A stretch of 9,105 nt of DNA from an uncultured Stenotrophomonas sp. (GTDB lineage Bacteria; Pseudomonadota; Gammaproteobacteria; Xanthomonadales; Xanthomonadaceae): positions 1-9,105 of the forward strand of contig CAMICU010000140.1 in assembly GCA_946223375.1 (NCBI GenBank), read 5' to 3'. The first letter of the stretch is position 1. Each line of letters opens with the position of its first letter. Made by a program: the position numbers and the translations under genes. Of the stretch, positions 1 through 5,915 are shown in pieces. A model generated the notes under the pieces. That model saw nothing but the letters and a program-made list of their open reading frames with translations. It had not been told where the DNA came from and searched no databases.

Positions 1-16
1 GGGTTGGGGTGAGGGC
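1..16. repeat. Edge fragment of a dispersed proteobacterial repeat
   Basis: The first 16 bases read GGGTTGGGGTGAGGGC. Their complement, GCCCTCACCCCAACCC, is a string I recognise as part of a short dispersed intergenic repeat common in GC-rich proteobacterial genomes, where it is usually followed by a CTCTCCC-rich hairpin. The rest would lie left of the window, so only an edge is visible. Recognition is from memory of such sequences, not from a search. Confidence 0.35.
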
Positions 17-70
17 AGAACGGAGTGTTGATGGCGAACTGAGGCAATTGCTTTCAAAGCTAAAAGCGTC

Positions 71-116
71 CCCCCATCCGCCCTCCGGGCACCTTCCCCC
101 GCAAGCGGGAGAAGGG
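71..116. repeat. REP-like hairpin repeat, possible terminator
   Basis: This intergenic stretch has two adjacent hairpins. The small one at 80-90 is GCCC-TCC-GGGC. The larger one pairs 92-101 with 106-115 around a CAAG loop, with one C/A mismatch at 97/110. The unit (CATCCGCCCTCCGGGCACC followed by a CCCGCAAGCGGG core) resembles a dispersed repeat seen between genes in many proteobacteria, including Xanthomonadaceae. It lies about 80 bp beyond the stop of the minus-strand aminotransferase. It could therefore help end that transcript or protect its 3' end, but no U-run directly follows the stem on the minus strand, so it is not a textbook intrinsic terminator. Confidence 0.5.
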
Positions 117-124
117 AATAGCTC

Positions 125-190
125 AGAGCAACAGCCAGAGCCAGAGCCAAAGCCAGAGCAACAGCCAAAGCCAAAGCCAAAGCCAAAGCC
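125..190. repeat. Imperfect hexamer tandem array, 11 copies
   Basis: Eleven consecutive 6-bp units fill this stretch. In order they are AGAGCA, ACAGCC, AGAGCC, AGAGCC, AAAGCC, AGAGCA, ACAGCC, then four AAAGCC. The AGAGCA-ACAGCC pair occurs twice, 30 bp apart, which suggests duplication of a larger block as well as slippage. On the minus strand it reads as GGCTTT/GGCTCT/GGCTGT repeats beginning 4 nt after the aminotransferase stop codon, so it lies in that gene's 3' untranslated region. A plus-strand frame through it would encode a KP/EP-rich peptide, but nothing supports translation there. Confidence 0.85.
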
Positions 191-194
191 TCTA

Positions 195-1397
195 TTACTC
201 CCCGGCTCTGTGCTTCCAACTCTCCAACCCACGCCCAATCCGCTCAACAGCCTCCTGCAAACGCCCAACATCCTGCGTATACGCAATCCGCACATGCTGG
301 TTCGCCCTGTAGTTCCCAAAATCCAGGCCAGGCGTGAACGCTACATGCTCGGTCTCCAGGAAGTGCGCACAAAACGCTTGCGCATCATCGGTGAACGCAC
401 TCACATCGCAGTACAGATAGAACGCGCCCTGCGGCTCAACATCAATCCGGAACCCCAGCGCCCGCAACGCCGGTAACAGATAGTCCCGCCGTTGCCGGAA
501 CTGCTCGCGGCGCTGCTCGAAGATCGCGATGGTCTCCGGCTCGAAGCAGGCCAGCGCCGCATGCTGGGCCATCGACGGTGCGCTGATGTACAGGTTCTGC
601 GCCAGCTTCTCCAGCTCCGGCACCGCTGCCGGCGGCGCCACCAGCCAACCCAAGCGCCAGCCGGTCATGCCGAAATACTTGGAGAAGCTGTTCAGCACGA
701 ATGCCTCGTCGTCCACTTCCAGCACGCTGGGTGCATCGAAGCCGTAGGTGAGGCCGTGGTAGATCTCATCCACCACCAGGTGGCCGCCGCGCGCCTTCAG
801 CGCGGCCGAGAGCGCCGCAAGCTGGCCGGCATCGAGCGTGGTCCCGGTCGGGTTGGCCGGCGAGGCGAGCAGTGCGCCGACGCTGTCATCGTTCCAGTGC
901 CGCGCGATCAGCTCCGGGGTGAGCTGGTAGCCGCTGTCCGGGCCGACTGGCACCAGTTGCGCGGCACCTTCGACCAGGCGCAGGAAATGCCGGTTGCAGG
1001 GGTAGCCGGGATCGGCCAGCAGCCAGTGCCGGCCCGGGTCGACCAGCAGGCTGGAGGCCAGCAGCAACGCGCCCGAGCCGCCCGGCGTGACCAGGATGCG
1101 CTCGGGGTCGATGTCCAGCTGGTAGCGGTCGCGGTAGAAGCCGGCGATCGCCTGGCGCAGCGCCGGCAGGCCACGCGCGGCGGTGTAGCGGGTATGGCCG
1201 GCGGCGAGGGCGGCCTGGCCGGCACGCACGACCGGTTCGGCGGTGGTGAAGTCGGGCTCGCCGATCTCCAGGTGGATCACGTCATGGCCGGCCTGCTCCA
1301 GCGCATTGGCGCGGGCGAGCAGGGACATGACGTGGAACGGAGCGATCTCATGGCTGCGCCGGCTGTAAGCGCCGGCGGTGGGGGCAGGGCTGTTCAT
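195..1397 (-). CDS. PLP-dependent class I/II aminotransferase
   Basis: A 400-residue fold-type I aminotransferase, normal length for the aspartate/alanine/aromatic aminotransferase group. It would move an amino group between an amino acid and a 2-oxo acid in the cytoplasm, using pyridoxal phosphate. Visible landmarks are the N-terminal GEPDF (46-50), ASPANPTGT with the cofactor-contacting N182, VVDEIYHG with D210 and Y213, the Schiff-base lysine K240 in NSFSKYFGMTGWRLGW, and R370 in HVRIAY for the substrate carboxylate. The start chosen is the ATG at 1397. The frame stays open upstream to 1643 but runs into the neighbouring gene and adds 82 residues unlike the family. No Shine-Dalgarno sequence is visible; a TATCAT box lies 6 nt upstream. 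The stop TAA is followed at once by an in-frame TAG. The substrate cannot be told from sequence, so no gene name is given. Confidence 0.92.
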   Translation of the reverse strand: MNSPAPTAGAYSRRSHEIAPFHVMSLLARANALEQAGHDVIHLEIGEPDFTTAEPVVRAGQAALAAGHTRYTAARGLPALRQAIAGFYRDRYQLDIDPERILVTPGGSGALLLASSLLVDPGRHWLLADPGYPCNRHFLRLVEGAAQLVPVGPDSGYQLTPELIARHWNDDSVGALLASPANPTGTTLDAGQLAALSAALKARGGHLVVDEIYHGLTYGFDAPSVLEVDDEAFVLNSFSKYFGMTGWRLGWLVAPPAAVPELEKLAQNLYISAPSMAQHAALACFEPETIAIFEQRREQFRQRRDYLLPALRALGFRIDVEPQGAFYLYCDVSAFTDDAQAFCAHFLETEHVAFTPGLDFGNYRANQHVRIAYTQDVGRLQEAVERIGRGLESWKHRAGE

Positions 1398-1403
1398 CGG
1401 GCC

Positions 1404-1409
1404 ATGATA
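1404..1409 (-). promoter_or_regulatory. Candidate -10 box of the aminotransferase gene
   Basis: On the minus strand this reads TATCAT, five of six matches to TATAAT, and ends 6 nt before the ATG at 1397. Transcription from it would begin at or within a base or two of the start codon, giving a leaderless mRNA. That fits the absence of a ribosome-binding site. No convincing -35 hexamer lies 16-18 bp upstream. The spacer instead holds a perfect 6-bp inverted repeat (1411-1416 with 1421-1426) that could bind a regulator or be chance in GC-rich DNA. Confidence 0.4.
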
Positions 1410-1469
1410 GGCCGCCGCCCGGCGGCGCACATGACGCTGCCCCAACCGCGCGGCCATCGCGCCGCTGTG

Positions 1470-1529
1470 CCGGCAGGGCGTGGCAAACTGTCGGCCGTTG
1501 CGCGGTTGGCATCCAACCCGCCCTGCCGG
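1470..1529. promoter_or_regulatory. Nested inverted repeat before the oligopeptidase start
   Basis: The arms CCGGCAGGGCG (1470-1480) and CGCCCTGCCGG (1519-1529) are perfect 11-bp complements. Between them, directly abutting the 3' arm, is a perfect 6-bp hairpin, GGTTGG-CAT-CCAACC (1504-1518). The two stems can form together. The 3' arm ends 10 nt before the GTG start at 1540 and includes the only weak Shine-Dalgarno-like bases (GGA, 1528-1530). If transcription starts left of 1470, the structure could hinder translation; as DNA it could be an operator. Function is inferred. Confidence 0.5.
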
Positions 1530-1539
1530 AGCCCACCGC

Positions 1540-3648
1540 GTGAAACCCACCCTCTGCCTGTTGGTTGCAAGCCTGATGATCAATACCGCCGTCGCCTCCC
1601 AGCCCGTTCCGCCCGATGCCGAGAAGCGTCCCCACACGGTCAAGGCACCGTTCGGCGCCGAGCGCCAGGACGAGTACTACTGGCTGCGTGACGACAAGCG
1701 CGAGAACCCGGACATGCTGGCCTACCTGAAGGCCGAGAACGCCTACACCGACGCGCTGATGGCGCCGCTCAAGCCGCTGGAGGAGAAGCTCTACGGCGAG
1801 ATCGTCGGCCGGATCAAGCAGGACGACGCCAGCGTGCCGTACCGCGAGCGCGGCTACTGGTATTACACCCGCTACGAGACCGGCAAGGACTACCCGATCC
1901 ATGCACGCCGCAAGGGCGACATGCAGGCGGCCGAGGAAGTGCTGCTGGACCTGAACGTGATGGCCGAGGGCAAGGGCTACTTCAGCGTCAGCGACATGCA
2001 GGTCAGCCAGGACAACCGCCTGCTGGCATGGGCCGAGGACGATGTCGGCCGCCGCCAGTACACCATCCGCTTCAAGGACCTGGGCACCGGCCAGCTGCTG
2101 CCGGACGTGATCCAGGGGGTGTCGCCCAACGTGGTGTGGGCCGATGACAACCGCACCGTGTTCTACGTCGAGAACGACCCGGAAACGCTGCTCACCGTAC
2201 GGGTGAAGACGCACGTGCTGGGCACCCCGGCCAGCGCCGACACGCTGGTGTACGAGGAGAAGGACGACAGCTTCTACATGGGCATCGGCCGCACCCGCGA
2301 CGACAAGTTCATCACCATCGGCGTGGACAGCACGGTGTCCTCCGAGCTGCGCTATACCCCGGCCGCCAGCCCCGGCGCGTTCACCGTGCTGGCGCCGCGC
2401 GCGCGCGACGTGGAGTACGACGCCGACCATTTCGATGGCCGCTGGGTGATCCGCACCAACGCCGATGGCGCCACCAATTTCAAGCTGGTGACGGCGGCGG
2501 ACGGTGCCAGCAGCCGCAAGCAGTGGCAGGACTGGGTGGCGCACGACCCGAAGGTGCTGATCGAGGGTTTCGAGCTGTTCGACGGCTATACCGCCATCGC
2601 CGAGCGTGCCGAGGCGCTGGAGCGGGTGCGCCTGCTGTTCGCCGACGGCCGCAGCGAGTTCGTCAAGGCCGATGAGCCGGCCTATTCGATGGGCCTGTCG
2701 ATCAACGCCGAGCCGGACACCCAGTGGCTGCGCTACAGCTATACCTCGCTGACCACGCCGGCCACCACCTACGAACTCAACGTCGGCACCGGCGAGCGCC
2801 GCCAGCTCAAGCAGCAGCCGGTGATCGGCTATGACCCGTCGCAGTACCAGACCGAGCGGGTCTGGGTGAACGCGCGTGACGGTGCCCGCGTGCCGGTGTC
2901 GCTGGTCTACAGGAAGGGCTTCAAGAAGGATGGGACGGCTGCGCTGTACCAGTACGCCTACGGCAGCTACGGCATGTCGATGGACCCGGGCTTCAACCAG
3001 AGCGTGGTGAGCCTGCTCGACCGCGGCATGGTCTACGCCATCGCCCATATCCGGGGCGGCGAGGAGATGGGCCGCCACTGGTACGAGGACGGCAAGCTGC
3101 TGCACAAGCAGAACACCTTCAACGACTTCATCGACGTGACCCGTGCGCTGGTCGCGCAGGGCTATGCGGCCAAGGACCGCGTGGCCGCCTCCGGCGGCAG
3201 CGCCGGCGGCCTGCTGATGGGGGCGGTGGCCAACCAGGCGCCGGGCGACTACCGGGTGATGGTGGCGCAGGTGCCGTTCGTGGACGTGGTCACCACCATG
3301 CTCGACGCCAGCATCCCGCTGACCACCAACGAGTACGACGAATGGGGCAACCCGGAGCAGAAGCCGTACTACGACTACATGCTGACCTACTCGCCGTACG
3401 ACAACGTGCGCGCGCAGGCCTATCCGTCGCTGTTCGTCGGCACCGGCCTATGGGATTCGCAGGTGCAGTACTGGGAGCCGGCCAAGTGGGTCGCACGCCT
3501 GCGTGACGTCAACACCGGCAGCCTGCCGATCGTGTTCCGCACCAACATGGAAGCCGGCCACGGCGGCAAGTCGGGCCGCTTCCAGCGCTACCGCGAGCTG
3601 GCCGAGTCCTATGCGTTCGTGCTGTCGCAGCTGGGCGTGGCGAACTGA
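1540..3648 (+). CDS. ptrB: Oligopeptidase B (S9 serine peptidase) with signal peptide
   Basis: A 702-residue prolyl-oligopeptidase-family enzyme of the oligopeptidase B type, which cuts short peptides after Arg or Lys. An N-terminal propeller-like region (about 95-440) limits access to a C-terminal alpha/beta hydrolase domain. The catalytic triad is visible: S554 in SGGSAGGLL, D639 in GLWDSQVQYW and H674 in EAGHGGKSGR. Other hallmarks are HIRGGEEMGRHW (503-514) and LTTNEYDEWGNP (594-605). In the latter, E598 and D600 match the two S1-pocket glutamates described for enterobacterial enzymes, so one is Asp here. The GTG start at 1540 gives a signal peptide: a Lys, a hydrophobic run (about 5-18) and an AVA-S cleavage site near residue 19, so the enzyme is probably periplasmic. 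An ATG at 1576 would lose this peptide. The Shine-Dalgarno is weak and lies in an inverted repeat. The next gene starts 18 bp after the stop. Confidence 0.93.
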   Translation: MKPTLCLLVASLMINTAVASQPVPPDAEKRPHTVKAPFGAERQDEYYWLRDDKRENPDMLAYLKAENAYTDALMAPLKPLEEKLYGEIVGRIKQDDASVPYRERGYWYYTRYETGKDYPIHARRKGDMQAAEEVLLDLNVMAEGKGYFSVSDMQVSQDNRLLAWAEDDVGRRQYTIRFKDLGTGQLLPDVIQGVSPNVVWADDNRTVFYVENDPETLLTVRVKTHVLGTPASADTLVYEEKDDSFYMGIGRTRDDKFITIGVDSTVSSELRYTPAASPGAFTVLAPRARDVEYDADHFDGRWVIRTNADGATNFKLVTAADGASSRKQWQDWVAHDPKVLIEGFELFDGYTAIAERAEALERVRLLFADGRSEFVKADEPAYSMGLSINAEPDTQWLRYSYTSLTTPATTYELNVGTGERRQLKQQPVIGYDPSQYQTERVWVNARDGARVPVSLVYRKGFKKDGTAALYQYAYGSYGMSMDPGFNQSVVSLLDRGMVYAIAHIRGGEEMGRHWYEDGKLLHKQNTFNDFIDVTRALVAQGYAAKDRVAASGGSAGGLLMGAVANQAPGDYRVMVAQVPFVDVVTTMLDASIPLTTNEYDEWGNPEQKPYYDYMLTYSPYDNVRAQAYPSLFVGTGLWDSQVQYWEPAKWVARLRDVNTGSLPIVFRTNMEAGHGGKSGRFQRYRELAESYAFVLSQLGVAN

Positions 3649-3666
3649 GCGCAGGACGCCGCCCGC

Positions 3667-4074
3667 ATGCCTGATCCATCCCGGCCGCCCGCGCCGCGCC
3701 CGCCGCGCCTGCGCTGGGCGTGGTGGCTGCTGGCCTATGTGAGCCTGGCGGTCGGCATCGTCGGCATCTTCGTGCCGGGGTTGCCGACCACGGTGTTCGT
3801 GCTGATCTCGGCGTGGGCCGCCTCGCACGGCTCCGAACGCCTGCATCAGTGGCTGATCAACCATCCCCGCTTTGGTCCGTCCATCGTCAATTGGCGGGCC
3901 CACGGCGCGGTCAGCCGCAAGGGCAAATGGATGGCCAGCATCACCATGCTGGCCTGCGCGCTGATCACCCTGTGGTGCGTGCCGCTGGCGTGGGTGAAGT
4001 GGACCTCGATCAGCATCATGACGGTGGTCTGCCTGTGGCTGTGGATGCGCCCGCTGCCGCCCGGGGACAGCTGA
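3667..4074 (+). CDS. DUF454 (YbaN-like) inner-membrane protein
   Basis: A 135-residue membrane protein of the DUF454 family, whose E. coli member is YbaN; the family's role is unknown. Seen here are hydrophobic segments at about 18-36, 41-54, 88-107 and 109-128. The family signature GIVGIFVPGLPTTVF spans 30-44 and is followed by SERLHQWLINHPRFGPSI (56-73). The N-terminus is rich in Pro and Arg, and the end is short and polar. The ATG at 3667 has a modest AGGA (3653-3656) 10 nt upstream and lies 18 bp after the oligopeptidase stop, so the two genes are probably co-transcribed. Nothing in the sequence links their functions. The next gene has its own promoter-like box, so this gene probably ends the upstream unit. 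Confidence 0.85.
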   Translation: MPDPSRPPAPRPPRLRWAWWLLAYVSLAVGIVGIFVPGLPTTVFVLISAWAASHGSERLHQWLINHPRFGPSIVNWRAHGAVSRKGKWMASITMLACALITLWCVPLAWVKWTSISIMTVVCLWLWMRPLPPGDS

Positions 4075-4114
4075 ACGGGGTGCCTGCGTGGTCCGGACTT
4101 CATGGCGCAGTGGC

Positions 4115-4120
4115 TATACT
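4115..4120 (+). promoter_or_regulatory. Candidate -10 box of the lptM-dapF-xerC operon
   Basis: TATACT matches TATAAT at five of six positions and sits in a 52-bp gap, 6 nt before the ATG of the lipoprotein gene at 4127. The usual 6-7 nt from -10 box to transcription start would put the first transcribed base on or next to that ATG, giving a leaderless mRNA. No good -35 match stands 16-18 bp upstream (the region near 4091-4098 reads GTCCGGAC). No Shine-Dalgarno precedes the gene, in agreement with this reading. Confidence 0.5.
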
Positions 4121-4126
4121 CGGCGC

Positions 4127-4381
4127 ATGAACAAGACGTCCCGTTTGCTGATGCTCGTCCCGGCTGCCTGCGTGCTGCTGGTCCTCACCGCCTGTGGCAA
4201 CAAGGGGCCGCTGGTCATGCCCCAGAAGCCGGTGCCGATCGAGGAGCAGGAAGTGACGCCGGCCGACGTGCCGCAGGATGCAACCGCGACCCCGCCGGTC
4301 GACACCGCGCCGCAGACGCAGGACAACACCGAGGACGGCGGGACCAAGCCGGCCGGCAGCGCCGACAGCAACAATGGGTAA
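4127..4381 (+). CDS. lptM: LptM (YifL) family outer-membrane lipoprotein
   Basis: An 84-residue lipoprotein. A lipoprotein signal peptide (K3, hydrophobic 7-20) ends in the lipobox LTAC with C23 as the lipidated residue, followed at once by GNKGPL. The CGxKGPL pattern is the family mark of LptM (formerly YifL), which in E. coli assists assembly of the LptD-LptE translocon that places LPS in the outer membrane. The rest (about 35-84) is low-complexity and rich in Pro, Thr, Asp and Gln, likely unfolded. Position just before dapF matches the arrangement in enterobacteria. The frame is open back to a GTG at 4088, but that lies upstream of the TATACT box and would put Arg-rich residues before the signal peptide, so the ATG at 4127 is chosen. 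The 3' end overlaps dapF by 8 bp. Confidence 0.88.
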   Translation: MNKTSRLLMLVPAACVLLVLTACGNKGPLVMPQKPVPIEEQEVTPADVPQDATATPPVDTAPQTQDNTEDGGTKPAGSADSNNG

Positions 4382-5225
4382 GTCGGCAACAGGGCGCCTG
4401 CGGTTCACCAAGATGCATGGCGCCGGCAATGATTTCGTGGTGCTGGACCTGCGCGACGGCACGCCGCCGCCGGACACGGCACTGGCCGCGCGGCTGGCCG
4501 ACCGCCACCTGGGCGTGGGCTGTGACCAGATCCTGACCATCGAGGCCCCGCGCAGCGAGGCCGCGGTGGCCTCCTACCGGATCTGGAACTCCGATGGCTC
4601 GACCTCGCAGCAGTGCGGCAACGGCGCGCGCTGTGTCGCCGCCTGGCTGGTGCGTGACGGAGCGGTGCCGGGCGATGAATTCGTGATCGACAGCCCGGTG
4701 CGCGCGCATGCCGTGCAGCGCCTGGCCGACGACCAGTACGCGGTGGTGATGGGGGTGCCGGATTTCGAGCCGGCGCGCATCCCGCTGCTGGGGTTCCCGC
4801 GCGCGCGCGAGGAATACGCCACGTCGCTGCAGGGCGAGAACGTGCGCTTCGGCGCGGTGTCGATGGGCAACCCGCACGCGGTGCTGGAAGTGGGCCTGAT
4901 CGATGCGGCGCCGGTGGAGCGGGTCGGGCCGCTGCTGCAGCAGCATGCGTCCTTCCCGGAATCGGTCAACGTCGGCTTCGCCCAGGTGCTGGACGGCGGC
5001 CATGCGCGGCTGCGCGTGTACGAGCGTGGCGTCGGCGAAACCCTGGCCTGCGGCAGCGGCGCCTGCGCCGCGGCGGTGGTGCTGATGCAGCGCGGTCGCC
5101 TGCAGCGCGACGCGGTGATGTCGCTGCCCGGCGGCGATCTGCGCATCCAGTGGCCGGCCGACGATGCGCCGATCGTGATGTCCGGCCCGGCGGCTTTCGT
5201 TTTCGACGGAGAGTGGATCGGATGA
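4374..5225 (+). CDS. dapF: Diaminopimelate epimerase
   Basis: A 283-residue DapF, slightly longer than the E. coli enzyme. It interconverts LL- and meso-diaminopimelate without a cofactor, supplying peptidoglycan cross-link residues and lysine. The two catalytic cysteines acting as acid and base are C81 in SQQCGNGARC and C226 in ETLACGSGAC. Other conserved segments are FTKMHGAGNDFVVLD (11-25), GVGCDQIL (47-54), the GNPH loop (166-169) and ERGVGETLACG (217-227). The ATG at 4374 overlaps the end of lptM by 8 bp and has no clear Shine-Dalgarno, which suggests translational coupling. Starts upstream in the same frame would read through the lipoprotein gene and give a basic, low-complexity extension. 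The stop overlaps the next start as ATGA. Confidence 0.97.
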   Translation: MGKSATGRLRFTKMHGAGNDFVVLDLRDGTPPPDTALAARLADRHLGVGCDQILTIEAPRSEAAVASYRIWNSDGSTSQQCGNGARCVAAWLVRDGAVPGDEFVIDSPVRAHAVQRLADDQYAVVMGVPDFEPARIPLLGFPRAREEYATSLQGENVRFGAVSMGNPHAVLEVGLIDAAPVERVGPLLQQHASFPESVNVGFAQVLDGGHARLRVYERGVGETLACGSGACAAAVVLMQRGRLQRDAVMSLPGGDLRIQWPADDAPIVMSGPAAFVFDGEWIG

Positions 5226-5899
5226 GCGAGACCCAGGAGAAGATCGGTGCCCATGAAGTCGCGGCCTGGCTGCGGCGCCATCCGGGCTTCCTGAAGCAGT
5301 TCCCCGACCTTGCGCTGACCCTGGTGGTGCCGCGCGAGGATGGCCCCACCGCCTCGCTGGCCAGCTACCAGCTGGAAGTGCTGCGCGACAAGAACCGCGA
5401 GTTGTCGCGGCGCCTGTCCGACCTGGCGGCCAACGCGCAGATCAACGAGCGGCTGGCGGTGCGTACCCACCAGCTGACGCTGGCACTGATGCGCCAGACC
5501 AGCGCCGCCGACACGCTGCGGGCGATGGCCGCGTCGCTGGAAGAGGATTTCGCCGGCGACCTGGTGCGCATCGTGTCCTTCACCGCGGTGCCGGAGCTGG
5601 AACAGGCGCCGTGGCTGCAGGTGATCGCCAGCGACGATGCGCGGCTGGCGCCATTCCATGACTGCCTGCAGGACGGCGAGCCGATCTGTGGCCGCCTGCA
5701 GCCGGAGAAGAACACCGTGCTGTACGCCGAACGTGTGCAGGAAGTGATGTCCACCGCGCTGTTGCCGCTGCCGGGGGTGGGCCTGATCGCGGTGGGCAGC
5801 CATGACCCGAACCGTTTCTATCCGGGCATGGGCACGCTGTTCCTGCGCATGATGGGCGAAGCGCTGGTGGCCGGGCTGCAGCGCTTCGGCAGCGCCTGA
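5222..5899 (+). CDS. DUF484 family protein (YigA-like)
   Basis: A 225-residue cytosolic protein of the DUF484 family, which is regularly encoded between dapF and xerC in gammaproteobacteria. No biochemical role is established that I can state. The N-terminus has the family pattern VAAWLRRHPGFLKQFPDL (13-30), then VPRED and a predicted coiled coil (about 47-78: LEVLRDKNRELSRRLSDL and onward). The C-terminal part (about 95-220) resembles a GAF-type sensor fold and ends with VGSHDPNRFYPGMGTLFL (191-208), the most conserved block. The ATG at 5222 overlaps the dapF stop by 4 bp. It has a good GGAGAG (5208-5213) 8 nt upstream, so translation is likely coupled. Its conserved place beside xerC hints at a link to recombination or cell division, but that is inference. 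Confidence 0.9.
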   Translation: MSETQEKIGAHEVAAWLRRHPGFLKQFPDLALTLVVPREDGPTASLASYQLEVLRDKNRELSRRLSDLAANAQINERLAVRTHQLTLALMRQTSAADTLRAMAASLEEDFAGDLVRIVSFTAVPELEQAPWLQVIASDDARLAPFHDCLQDGEPICGRLQPEKNTVLYAERVQEVMSTALLPLPGVGLIAVGSHDPNRFYPGMGTLFLRMMGEALVAGLQRFGSA

Positions 5900-5915
5900 G
5901 CCGGGGAGCACGGCG

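Noticed and set aside
9..476. Plus-strand frame whose peptide has KP/EQ repeats
   Set aside because: The repeats are only the translated hexamer array. The frame then runs antisense through the aminotransferase, has no ribosome-binding site and shows no family motif.
1480..1539. Longer oligopeptidase starting at 1480
   Set aside because: It would place about 20 non-hydrophobic residues before a clear signal peptide and would read through the nested inverted repeat.
492..1691. Plus-strand 399-codon frame antisense to the aminotransferase
   Set aside because: The opposite strand carries all class I/II aminotransferase motifs; this frame has none and crosses into the next gene.
1348..3105. Open minus-strand frame of 585 codons antisense to the oligopeptidase gene
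   Set aside because: The translation is repetitive in His, Val, Ala, Gln and Arg and matches no family, while the plus strand has a complete catalytic triad in frame.
4088..4126. Longer lipoprotein starting at GTG 4088
   Set aside because: It would add 13 Arg-rich residues before a complete signal peptide and would start upstream of the TATACT box.
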